This document shows, one piece after another, positions 1 through 7,389 of a stretch of 34,900 nt of DNA. The notes beneath the pieces were generated by a model, which saw only the letters and a list, made by a program, of their open reading frames with translations, was not told where the DNA came from and did not search any database. Origin of the DNA: CAYJPA01 sp964371945 (lineage in GTDB: Bacteria; Chloroflexota; Chloroflexia; Thermomicrobiales; UBA6265); contig CAYJPA010000064.1 in the NCBI GenBank assembly GCA_964371945.1, positions 1 to 34,900 of the forward strand, read 5' to 3'. Positions within the stretch are counted from its first letter, which is position 1. Every line of letters starts with the position of its first letter. The position numbers and the translations under genes were made by a program.

Positions 1-18
1 GCCTATGCCCGTCGCCGC

Positions 19-333
19 CTAGACTCCACCTGTCCACCAAACCGGGGTAAGCCCATACGCCCCGTCGGCTTTGGCCGGTCGACCAGAGCGAGGAGCGTCG
101 GCTAACGCCGAGACGCCGCCCGTCTGGTAGACCCCAATCCAGTGACGCACGACGTTCTCCGAGCGTCCGCTCCACGCGACCAGGGCGGCGATGTCCCACC
201 CCAGCGCCGCCCCCTTGACCATCTCCAGGCGTTCGCGCACCCGCGCCGGCTGTGCTCGATCAGTCAACGCGCGCTCGACACGCACACGATCCTCGTCCGT
301 CAGATCAGGAAACTACGCGGGCCGTCGATGCAT
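19..333 (-). pseudogene. IS630-family transposase, N-terminal remnant
   Basis: The translated stretch holds the winged helix-turn-helix that begins IS630/Tc1-type transposases, with the typical linker ALADAPRSGRPAKAD. The best start is ATG at 331-333, preceded by an AGAAAGG ribosome site. The seventh codon in that frame is a TAG stop (313-315), and the frame reopens afterwards. After the GRPAKAD motif the protein loses similarity and stops at 19, so the DDE catalytic domain is missing. Either the rest is deleted or it lies in another frame beyond the left edge. I see no terminal inverted repeats inside the window. The element therefore looks inactive. Family assignment is from motif recognition only. 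Confidence 0.6.
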
Positions 334-654
334 CTTCGTGCCTTTCTGTCACGAATCTATGTTCGTACACCCGAGTGGAATAAACAAGCACCTACTTAGC
401 TTGGCCACGGTCCAGTGCCGATTAGGATCGATTGGGTTCGCCAAGACTCGAACCTATCTAGTCCAAGCCGTTTCCCGACGAAATACCGCCCACCGTGGAA
501 TTCGTGCCGGTGGCGGTCTACGACGCCCGCGAGCGCGTCAGTCTCGGGATTTTTTTGACTGGCGCGATGAATTGCGCGGCTACGAACCCGGCGGGACGGA
601 GAATCGGAAGAATTGCAGATTCCGGCCGGGACGGGCAGTTTCTGCTTCCGACGT
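334..654. other. gene-free stretch downstream of the acetyltransferase
   Basis: No convincing independent gene is visible. On the minus strand, the part nearest 654 encodes in another frame (to a stop at 518) what looks like the lost C-terminus of the neighbouring acetyltransferase: the reading MNVGSRNCPSRPESAILPIL fits the last strands of a GNAT fold. The remainder up to the transposase remnant holds nothing I can name. A run of seven T at about 550-556 follows only a very weak stem. Confidence 0.4.
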
Positions 655-1056
655 TCATTCGGCGCCCATCGCCCGGTAGAAGGGGACGGCGTTGGGATCG
701 GCGGCGAAGGTGAATAGCGTCGCGCCCATATCCCGAGCCGTGGTGACGGCACGGCGCCAGAGGAGCTTCCCAAAGCCGAATCCGATTCGGTCCGATTCCA
801 CGAGGAGCTTGTCGAAGATCATCTCCGGCGGTGCGCCATCGAGCCCGTAATAGCCGATCGCGCGTCCATACTCTTCCAGTACACAGACAGGACAATTCCC
901 GAGAAACTCGGTCGTTACTCTGATCGACCCGGGCTCCCAATCGGGAAACTCGGGCTCATAACCCCAGTAGAGGCGGAAACGGCCCGTCAATTCGTTGAGG
1001 AAGTCCACTTCATCCACCCTCGCGCGTCGAATCTGGAGATGATCTGGCAGCATCAT
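655..1056 (-). CDS. GNAT-family N-acetyltransferase, probably frameshifted at its C-terminus
   Basis: The protein (133 aa) has a GNAT fold pattern. Strand 1 begins near residue 7 (LQIRRARVDEVDFL), the acetyl-CoA pyrophosphate loop is DRIGFGFGKLLW, and the end resembles the usual strand 6/7 region with FYRAMGAE. GNAT enzymes transfer an acetyl group from acetyl-CoA to an amine; the acceptor cannot be told here. The start ATG at 1054-1056 has a GGAG about 10 nt upstream. Most GNATs continue 15-25 residues past the FYxxxGF/A motif, but this one stops straight after it. The missing tail is readable in a neighbouring frame, so a one-base frameshift near 655 is likely. It may be a recent pseudogene, or a sequencing error may be present. 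Confidence 0.7.
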   Translation of the reverse strand: MMLPDHLQIRRARVDEVDFLNELTGRFRLYWGYEPEFPDWEPGSIRVTTEFLGNCPVCVLEEYGRAIGYYGLDGAPPEMIFDKLLVESDRIGFGFGKLLWRRAVTTARDMGATLFTFAADPNAVPFYRAMGAE

Positions 1057-1233
1057 GGCGGGCGATCTCCATCAATGGGTGAATGCCAGGTTCTCGCGCC
1101 CTCGACACGCGCCGGAAAGCGCGTGATCGAGTTACAGTCGATTACACGGTATTCGGGCGATGTATACCGGCGTCTTGCCTGGAACATTCCAGCGCCTACT
1201 TGGCCTGCGTGGGGGCAGCCGAGCTAAATGGAA

Positions 1234-1256
1234 ACACCGCTCTTTTGAAGCGGTGT
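1234..1256 (-). terminator. hairpin terminator after the cupredoxin gene
   Basis: Perfect 8-bp stem ACACCGCT/AGCGGTGT with a 7-nt loop, about 57 bp past the stop codon at 1313. Read on the minus strand it is followed by a moderately T-rich tail (TTCCATTT), so it fits a weak intrinsic terminator for the gene at 1313-2173. The poor T tract keeps confidence moderate. Confidence 0.55.
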
Positions 1257-1312
1257 CTCCCATTTCATGTGAACGATCCTAACTCGGATCCGTAAGGTGG
1301 AGTGTGCTGCTG

Positions 1313-2173
1313 CTAAGTGACGACGATCGTCGCCGTCATGTTGGGGTGGAAATCGCAGTGGTAGGTGTAGGTGCCTGGGGTGTCGAAGGTGAAGCTGAAG
1401 GTACCGCCTTCGTCCAACTTGCCGGAATCGAACGAACCATCGTCAGCAGTCACCGTGTGGGCCGATGAATCGTTGTTTGTCCAGGTCACTTCTGTTCCGG
1501 CTGCAATCTCGATATTGCCGGGATTGAATGCGAACCCGCTGATGTCGACGGCCGAAGCACCGGCTGCCGCATCGCCAGATCCTTGTGGGGCATTCTCATC
1601 GCCGCCCTCGTCATCGCCACCGTTGTCACCGCCTTCATCGTCTTCGCCGTCATCATCGCCGGAGAGTCCTTCAGCGATATAGACCGTGACCACCGTGGAA
1701 TCGCCGTCTGACTGCAAAACCGCGATTCCGCTTTCTCCGGAGTCGTTGAGCGATTCGAGTCCGATCACCAAGTTGTCGCCGAACATCACACCGCCGATGT
1801 TGCCGCAGGCGATGTAATTCTGGATTTCGTCGCCACTTTCATGAACGTTGATCGCGGTTTCGCCATTGGCGATGTCGGCCAGCGCGGCATCGACGGTGGT
1901 GACGCTGATCTCGACCGGATAGAGATCCTCGTCGGAACCGACAGTATCTCCCTCAGCGTCCGCGACGCCGTCCGTAACCGAGCCGGGTCCGACATTGCTG
2001 AGCGGATACAGCACATCGCCGAGCTCATCGCACGTGCCGCTGTGGATATGAGCTGGATGTCCACCCTCCTCGCCTTGCGCGAGTGCGCCTCCTGTCGAGA
2101 GGAGCGAGAAACTCAGAACCAATGCCGCTCCAATTGCCACAAAGGGAAAGAGACGCCGTCGAAGTCCGTCCAT
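1313..2173 (-). CDS. secreted two-domain protein with C-terminal amicyanin-like cupredoxin
   Basis: The start ATG at 2171-2173 is chosen because a strong AAGGAGG lies just upstream; a longer frame to 2257 lacks such a site. The 286-aa product has a Sec signal peptide (residues 1-32, arginines then a hydrophobic stretch ending ALA-Q). An N-terminal domain (about 35-170) follows, with HPAHIHSGTC and NYIACGNIGG motifs; C48 and C123 could pair. Next comes an Asp/Glu/Gly low-complexity linker (about 171-200), then a cupredoxin domain (205-286). The copper ligands look complete: H239, C273, H276, M279. The C-x2-H-x2-M spacing is that of amicyanin. It is therefore likely an extracellular type 1 copper electron-transfer protein. 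The N-terminal domain resembles a family often seen in Thermomicrobia-like genomes, but I cannot assign it a function. Confidence 0.85.
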   Translation of the reverse strand: MDGLRRRLFPFVAIGAALVLSFSLLSTGGALAQGEEGGHPAHIHSGTCDELGDVLYPLSNVGPGSVTDGVADAEGDTVGSDEDLYPVEISVTTVDAALADIANGETAINVHESGDEIQNYIACGNIGGVMFGDNLVIGLESLNDSGESGIAVLQSDGDSTVVTVYIAEGLSGDDDGEDDEGGDNGGDDEGGDENAPQGSGDAAAGASAVDISGFAFNPGNIEIAAGTEVTWTNNDSSAHTVTADDGSFDSGKLDEGGTFSFTFDTPGTYTYHCDFHPNMTATIVVT

Positions 2174-2402
2174 ACCGAATCCTCCTTGTTTCGATCGCAT
2201 TCCGCGTCGAATCCGCCCAAGATCTCGGTGAACCGCTGTCCGGTTGCAAGACATCATACGCTTGAACCCGTGAGTTGGATGTGAATCAACTGTCCGCCCG
2301 TCCGACGAGAATCTTAATTCCTAAGGGATCGCCGGAGGATCGAACTTGCAAATGAGCGCCTCGCCAATCCAGCAGCAGGATGACACGCGAGCGTTCGCTC
2401 AT

Positions 2403-3250
2403 TCACCAAACCTGGTCCCGGGGTGGCGCGGGCCGCGGGTCCGGCTCCTGCGGGTGGAAGCCGGCGATCTCCCTCAGTCGGGCCGGCGAGCCCCATTCCC
2501 AGAGACGCCCGTCTTGCGCCAGCACAAGCCGTCCCCTCTGGTCCCAGTCTGCCCATGCGGCCGCTCGACTGGGATCAACTCCCCTTCTCCTGCTCCCAGC
2601 ACGGCGTATTCAATAGTCAGCGCTTCATTCGATGCGGCAGATGGATCGGCCGGCCACGAGATCAGCAGCGCGAGATCGCCACCGGGTTGCGCTCGCTGCC
2701 AGGTCTCCCGGTTCGCCCCAATCACGGGCGTCCACCCGTCTCGCTGCAACCGGTTCAGCCAAACAGTGCGGTCGGGCCAGTCGTTTGTCCGATCGATGCG
2801 CGAGGGGTATGCGGTCGAGATCGACATCGTCGCCGGCAGATTTCCGATGTCGGGTTCTTGATGGTCGATGCCGAATCCAAGCCAAAGCGTCTGTCCGTCC
2901 GGGAAAAAACCACCCGTATAGTACGTGCCTCCGATGAACCAGAGCGCCAGCGCGGTGAACCAGGGTGGACGGTTGATCGCGACCCAGCTATCGCGATTCG
3001 GCTGGTGCGGACCCGGCGGGCCGGACGATCCACGCGCGAAGTAGACGAAACGCGCGCCGTCGGCGGAGAGATCGCATCGCCGCTCATAGACGCGGTTCTT
3101 CATCCATTGACCGTGCTGGAATGAGTCGTCCGTCGTGCTCCACAAGCTCAACCGTACCCAATCGGTCGGACCTCGCCGCAGCACGACCGCGACCGGGGCG
3201 GCTCTCGCCAGGTAGACATAGAGCCGGCACGGAACAGTTGAGATCTCCAT
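2403..3250 (-). pseudogene. conserved protein of unknown function, disrupted by a frameshift
   Basis: Start ATG at 3248-3250 with AGAGGA 8 nt upstream. The N-terminal part (MEISTVPCRLYVYLARAAPV, then a Trp-rich core with PPWFTALALWF) belongs to a conserved uncharacterised family I recognise only by pattern. Around 2557-2572 the frame runs out of family-like sequence and ends at 2474. In the adjacent frame a convincing C-terminus follows immediately (WADWDQRGRLVLAQDGRLWEWG ending PPRDQVW) and stops at 2403. The two frames meet at a GC-rich GAGCGGCCGC sequence, so a single-base indel is the simplest reading. About 280 aa would be restored. No function is proposed. It is divergent from the gene at 3299 with a 48-bp gap. 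Confidence 0.65.
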
Positions 3251-3298
3251 GACCCAATTCCTCTGTGATCGCGGGTTCGCCGGTGGCATGATCTCCGG

Positions 3299-3823
3299 AT
3301 GGACGATGATCGCAGGCTTGCCGTTCCGGGCGCAAAATCGATTCCGTTTCGCATTACCGGCTCCTGGGATGGCTGGACCTGGCGTGGGATCGTGCGCGCC
3401 GACGAGGTGCTCGCGGCATTGCTTCTCGTGCGTGACGCGAACGGCGTTGGTTGGTCACGGTCGCGGCGGACGGGTCCTGAAGGATTGGATCTCACGGTTC
3501 GTGTCGGTTCCGATCCGGCGGCTGGTGAAACCTGGTGTATGCTCGATCTCGGCGGCGGGCTGTCGTGGGGCCGGATCGCGAGGATGCTGAACTACGAGTT
3601 TGCCAAGATCGAACACTCGCCGCGCACCGGACTGGCCCACTGGCTTCCCGTTTGCGTGGGCGGCGATTCGGCACTGCAAATTGGGTTGTTGGCGCTTGCT
3701 CGCACCGACGTCCGGTTTGGCCGGAAGCGCATCTGGCGGTTGCGGCCGGAGTTGCGCGCGTCCCTCAACGATGATCTTCGACGAATGCTGGTCGAACGCC
3801 GGTTCGGAAGCACGCCCGTTTGA
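3299..3823 (+). CDS. unrecognised protein, 174 aa
   Basis: I do not recognise this protein. It begins MDDDRRLAVPGAKSIPFRIT and is rich in Arg, Trp and Leu, with no signal peptide or membrane segment. The sequence around residues 30-120 alternates hydrophobic and polar residues (VRADEVLAALLLVRDANGV; ETWCMLDLGGGLSWGRIARM), suggesting a folded alpha/beta domain. Codon use is GC-rich like the neighbours, supporting a real gene. The ribosome site before ATG 3299 is weak (CTCCGG region), so the start is uncertain. It diverges from the frameshifted conserved gene and converges on the P-type ATPase gene, whose stop lies 36 bp away. Confidence 0.55.
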   Translation: MDDDRRLAVPGAKSIPFRITGSWDGWTWRGIVRADEVLAALLLVRDANGVGWSRSRRTGPEGLDLTVRVGSDPAAGETWCMLDLGGGLSWGRIARMLNYEFAKIEHSPRTGLAHWLPVCVGGDSALQIGLLALARTDVRFGRKRIWRLRPELRASLNDDLRRMLVERRFGSTPV

Positions 3824-3859
3824 CGATCAATTGATGAGTGACGTGAATCTGGAGAACGG

Positions 3860-6262
3860 TCAATCCGCGGCGGGCAGCGTGAGCGGCCGAGCATGACCGC
3901 TATGTCCGGGTAATTGCGCGGGACGGTTCGATCGGAGTCCAACCAGGCGCAGGGAATTGAAGGTCACCAAAAGCGACATGCCCATATCGGCCAGCACCGC
4001 CAGCCAGAGATTGGTCACACCGGCGAAGGTCAACGCCAGGAACGCGGCTTTCACCAAAATCGCGGCCGCGATGTTCGAGCGGATGGTGCTCATCGTGCGG
4101 CGGGCGAGCCGGATCGCGACCGGCAGTTGCGTCAAATCGTCCCCGATCAATACGACATCCGCCGTTTCGATCGCGACATCGGTGCCGCCGGCTCCCATTG
4201 CAATTCCGACCGCGGCCGTCGCCAGCGCGGGAGCATCGTTGATCCCGTCGCCGATCATCGCCGTCGGGCCGTGCCGCTGGAGCTCGGTTACGGCTTCGAC
4301 CTTGTCCTCGGGCAGAAGCTCCGCCCGAATGTCGGCGACGCCGGTTTCCCGCCCGATCCGTTGGGCCGTGGCGAGATTGTCGCCGGTGAGCATGACCGTA
4401 CGAAGACCGAGCGCGGCCAATTCCTGGACAGCCGAGGCGCTGACCGGCCGCACCGGATCGGCGAGGGCGATGATGCCGTCGATTCCGGCCGGCGTTCCAA
4501 CCAGGACGGCCGTCATCCCAAGGCTTTCAAGCTCCACGAGCTTTTGCTCGACGACGTCGGTTCGATCGGGGAAGAGTCGACGACTGCCGGCGAGGATCGC
4601 CAGTCCATTCAGCTCGGCTTGCACGCCCTTACCGGGAAGGTTTCTCTCCCCAGTCACCGCGGGGATGACCATGTCTCGATCTCGAGCCGCCCGCACGATC
4701 CCCTGAGCCAATGGATGCGAGGAGCGTCCCTCGACGGCGGCCGCGCGGAGCAATATCTCGCCGGCGCGCATGCCGCCGACCGCGATCACATGGGAAACGC
4801 TCGGATGTCCGGCGGTGAGCGTGCCGGTTTTGTCGAACGCGACAGCCTGAACGCCCGCGAGCGCTTCGATCGCGGCGCCGCCTTTGAAGAGCACACCGCG
4901 GCGTGAGGCGGAACCGATCGCGGCCACCAGCGCGACCGGCGTCGAGATCACGAGCGCGCATGGGCATGCCACGACCAGCAGCACCAGCGCTTTGAAGATC
5001 CAGTCCCGGAAATCGCCGGCGAAGAGCGGAACGACCGTAGCGAGCAGGAGCGCGCCGAGCACGACGAGCGGGGTGTAGATCGCCGCGAACTGATCGACGA
5101 AAGCCTGCGCGGGCGCTCGCGACGCCTGTGCCTCCTCGACCATGTGGATGATGTGCGCGAGCGTGGTGTCGCTCGCGAGTTTTGTCGATTGAACGTGCAG
5201 CACGCCGTCGCCATTGATGCTACCGGCAAAGACAGCCGACTCCGGCTCAATCTCGACCGGGATCGATTCGCCGGTGATCGGCGACTGATCGACCGCGGAA
5301 TGACCGGTCAGCACGATGCCGTCGACTGGTACTCGATCGCCCGGACGGACGATCACGACCTCGCCCACGTTGACCTCTGCCACCGGAACGACAGCTTCGC
5401 GCCCGTTGCGAACCAATGTCGCCTCGGCTGGAACAAGGGCAACGAGTGCTTTGATCGCGCGACGCGTGCGGTCGATGCTTAGCGTCTGCAGCGTCAGCCC
5501 GATCGCGAAGAGGATAAGGACCGAGCTTCCCTCGTCCCATTGACCGATCGCGATCGCTCCGACCGCGGCGGTGGTCATCAGGAGGTTCATATCCGCCCGC
5601 CGTGCGCGCAGTGCGAACCACCCCGCGCGCGCAACCGGGTAGCCGGCGATGACCATCGCGGCCAGGAAGGGGACCGCGCTCGCGACTCTCGGAGCGCCGG
5701 CCCGCTCGATGCCAAATCCGATGAGCCACAGGAGCGTGGCAATCGCGGATTCGACGACGCGGCGCGTTCGCCACCAGGTGGATCTGGCGCCGGACGCAGC
5801 GGCATGTGGCCGCGCTCTGTAACCAGCTTGCGCAACTGCCGCGAGGATGGATTGTTGAGACGGCCGGCCGCCGGTGGGCGTCACGCTCATCGTGCCGGCG
5901 GCGAAATTCACTGACGCGGTCGCCACGCCCGGCAGCCGGCGGACGCCAGCTTCAACGGTTTTGGCGCAATCGCCGCAATCCATTCCTGTGATGTCAAAGA
6001 GCCAGGAAACCGGCCTAGAGGGTTCCGAGATTCCATAACCGAGCGCTTTGATCCGGCTCTCGAGCTCAGCGCGATCGATGCGATTCGATTCAAACGCGAG
6101 GTCCGCGGTGCCGCGGGCGAAGCTGACCGTGGCGGAACGCACTCCGTTCATGGAGCCGAGGGATGCCTCGATCGTCTTTGCACAATCGCCGCAATCCATC
6201 CCGGTGATGTCGATCCGGCAGTTCGTTTCACTTGACCGCTCAATTGTTGTTGGGTCGCTCAC
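3860..6262 (-). CDS. zntA: P1B-2-type heavy-metal (Zn/Cd/Pb) exporting ATPase with two HMA domains
   Basis: The 800-aa protein pumps divalent soft metals out of the cytoplasm using ATP. Two N-terminal heavy-metal-associated domains each carry GMDCGDC (C24/C27 and C96/C99). Core motifs follow in order: TGES actuator loop (330-333), the membrane metal site CPC (433-435), phosphorylated D477 in DKTGTLT, the SHP motif (H516-P517), and GDGIND (671-676). The last helices match the P1B-2 signature: N730-x7-K738, then D759-x-G and N769. This favours Zn/Cd/Pb over Cu. The length is normal for the family. It starts with GTG inside the stop of the regulator gene (GTGA overlap), so translation is coupled. 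A short His-containing tail (about 780-800) is unusual. The symbol zntA is by family; cadA would be equally fair. Confidence 0.95.
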   Translation of the reverse strand: MSDPTTIERSSETNCRIDITGMDCGDCAKTIEASLGSMNGVRSATVSFARGTADLAFESNRIDRAELESRIKALGYGISEPSRPVSWLFDITGMDCGDCAKTVEAGVRRLPGVATASVNFAAGTMSVTPTGGRPSQQSILAAVAQAGYRARPHAAASGARSTWWRTRRVVESAIATLLWLIGFGIERAGAPRVASAVPFLAAMVIAGYPVARAGWFALRARRADMNLLMTTAAVGAIAIGQWDEGSSVLILFAIGLTLQTLSIDRTRRAIKALVALVPAEATLVRNGREAVVPVAEVNVGEVVIVRPGDRVPVDGIVLTGHSAVDQSPITGESIPVEIEPESAVFAGSINGDGVLHVQSTKLASDTTLAHIIHMVEEAQASRAPAQAFVDQFAAIYTPLVVLGALLLATVVPLFAGDFRDWIFKALVLLVVACPCALVISTPVALVAAIGSASRRGVLFKGGAAIEALAGVQAVAFDKTGTLTAGHPSVSHVIAVGGMRAGEILLRAAAVEGRSSHPLAQGIVRAARDRDMVIPAVTGERNLPGKGVQAELNGLAILAGSRRLFPDRTDVVEQKLVELESLGMTAVLVGTPAGIDGIIALADPVRPVSASAVQELAALGLRTVMLTGDNLATAQRIGRETGVADIRAELLPEDKVEAVTELQRHGPTAMIGDGINDAPALATAAVGIAMGAGGTDVAIETADVVLIGDDLTQLPVAIRLARRTMSTIRSNIAAAILVKAAFLALTFAGVTNLWLAVLADMGMSLLVTFNSLRLVGLRSNRPAQLPGHSGHARPLTLPAAD

Positions 6263-6666
6263 TCCTGCGCCTCGCGTGTCCTATGTCCGACGTGCTCGAG
6301 CGCCTGTCCAAAGAGCGCGGCGACGTGGTCGTCGTCGAGCGTGTAGTAGACAAGCCGCCCGTCTCGCCTGGAGGAGACCAGACCCAGTGACCGGAGCAAT
6401 CGGAGCTGGTGCGACACCGCGGACTCGGTTTGGCCGATGGTCGCGGCCAGATCGCAGACGCACAATTCGCGACGAGAGAGGGCGGCCAGGATTTTGAGGC
6501 GGGTCGGATCGCCGAGGGCGGCAAAGACGTCGGTCAATCCGGCCAGCGTCGCGCCGACCGGCAGCGCCTGGCGCGCCGCGAGCACGGCGTCGACGTGAAC
6601 CACGCGGTCGTCGCAGACGAGATCGACGGAGTTGCTTAGCTGATCGATCTTGCGCGGTCGAGCCAT
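6259..6666 (-). CDS. ArsR/SmtB-family metal-sensing repressor (CadC/CzrA-like)
   Basis: A winged-helix dimeric repressor that releases DNA on metal binding. The preferred start is ATG 6664-6666 (135 aa), which has GAGAG 9 nt upstream; an ATG at 6694-6696 has its purines too close. Two metal sites are readable. The alpha-3 helix carries ELCVCDLA (C69 and C71), with a further Cys at 18, as in CadC. The alpha-5 pattern is D112-x-H114-x10-H125-x2-H128, the same spacing as CzrA/SmtB. The recognition helix is TESAVSHQLRLLRSLGL. It overlaps the ATPase start by 4 nt, and a palindrome lies just upstream at 6705-6718. It likely represses itself and the pump in the absence of Zn, Cd or Pb. Confidence 0.92.
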   Translation of the reverse strand: MARPRKIDQLSNSVDLVCDDRVVHVDAVLAARQALPVGATLAGLTDVFAALGDPTRLKILAALSRRELCVCDLAATIGQTESAVSHQLRLLRSLGLVSSRRDGRLVYYTLDDDHVAALFGQALEHVGHRTREAQE

Positions 6667-6704
6667 GATCGTTATCTCTCGATTCTGAGATGTCATCTCT
6701 CGAA

Positions 6705-6736
6705 TGAGTAATTACTCACGTATGTGTGTGATTGTA
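6705..6736 (-). promoter_or_regulatory. ArsR-type operator with overlapping promoter
   Basis: TGAGTAATTACTCA at 6705-6718 is a perfect 14-bp AT-centred palindrome between the regulator and the divergent gene at 6822. On the minus strand a TACAAT -10-like box lies at 6731-6736 with a poor -35 (TTGCTT) 17 bp further upstream. Transcription would then begin at or just before the palindrome, the usual arrangement for ArsR-family autorepression. The palindrome is seen directly; its role is inference from position and family. Confidence 0.6.
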
Positions 6737-6821
6737 TGCGGTTCCCGCCTGCCAAGCAAGCGTGGGCACGCTCTATGCGAACTCATCCCTAGCAGGTGAG
6801 ATTCGATCAGGAGGATATGCA

Positions 6822-7229
6822 ATGGAACAGACGCGAGACTCGGATGAATCCTACATTCAAGCCGGAGAGGCCCCAGGTCGAGATGCACGATTCTCTGCCG
6901 AGGAGATCGCTGTGGCCTTTGACGTCGAACTCGATCGGGTGGAGAGAGCCCTGTTGGGTGAGTTCTCGCTCGGGTCCGGCGATCGAGTGAACTCGAAAAT
7001 GGCCCAACGTCTGGCAGAAGTTCTGCTGGCCGACTTCCCGTTGGACCGGCAGCGGGCCGCCTTGATGAAGCTGGGCGCCTTTACCCCGCGCCACGATGCC
7101 GTCGAGGGTGTCGGAGACGGTCCTCCGCAAGAAGAGAGCGACCGGCAGTCCGCCAGGGCCGGCATTCCCGATGACGAGCTCGCGATCCGCCGCTCCTCGC
7201 ACGATCCGGCCACAAACGACGCAATTTGA
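6822..7229 (+). CDS. small unrecognised protein with helix-turn-helix-like region, divergent from the metal regulator
   Basis: The start ATG at 6822 follows a strong AGGAGG five bases upstream; a longer frame from 6732 has none. The 135-aa product is soluble, with acidic termini and a helical core (about 24-90). Within it, FSAEEIAVAFDVELDRVERA has the spacing of a helix-turn-helix or phage-antitoxin-like fold. The segment MAQRLAEVLLADFPLDRQRAALMKLGAFTPR looks like two further helices. I cannot name the family. It is transcribed away from the ArsR gene across a shared 155-bp region holding the operator, so metal control is possible. The low-complexity tail (after about 92) is probably disordered. 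Confidence 0.65.
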   Translation: MEQTRDSDESYIQAGEAPGRDARFSAEEIAVAFDVELDRVERALLGEFSLGSGDRVNSKMAQRLAEVLLADFPLDRQRAALMKLGAFTPRHDAVEGVGDGPPQEESDRQSARAGIPDDELAIRRSSHDPATNDAI

Positions 7230-7251
7230 TTTGAAACGCGCCCGAAACCCC

Positions 7252-7382
7252 GTAGTGGCGGACCTGCGTGTCCGCCTTGTTTCCACAATCGGCATACCCT
7301 CAAAGCACGAGGCCTAAGACCGCTCCTTTTCTCTTCCTCGCCGACATTTTGCGCCGAGGCGGACACATAGGTCCTCCGCTAC
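7252..7382. repeat. paired inverted hairpin repeats (REP/MITE-like) between convergent genes
   Basis: Two copies of a roughly 26-bp sequence face each other, at 7252-7277 and 7357-7382. Read in the same sense they are GTAGtGGcGGACCTgcGTGTCCGCCT and GTAGcGGaGGACCTatGTGTCCGCCT in register, differing at four positions. Each is itself a hairpin: GGCGGAC/GTCCGCC around a 6-nt loop at 7257-7276, and nearly so at 7358-7377. About 80 bp of unrelated sequence separates them. Similar GTAGGGGC...-type hairpin repeats are widespread in intergenic DNA of several phyla. It may be a MITE-like or REP-pair unit and may double as a two-way terminator for the convergent genes on either side. Confidence 0.7.
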
Positions 7383-7389
7383 GCAACGA

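Noticed and set aside
524..556. Intrinsic terminator with a T7 run on the plus strand
   Set aside because: The stem before the T run is only about 4 bp and no plus-strand gene ends there.
2314..2556. Separate small minus-strand protein
   Set aside because: It is a third frame through the C-terminal part of the frameshifted conserved gene, with no own ribosome site.
3914..4906. Plus-strand open frame opposite the metal ATPase
   Set aside because: Rich in Arg/His/Asp from reverse reading; the ATPase motifs on the minus strand are complete.
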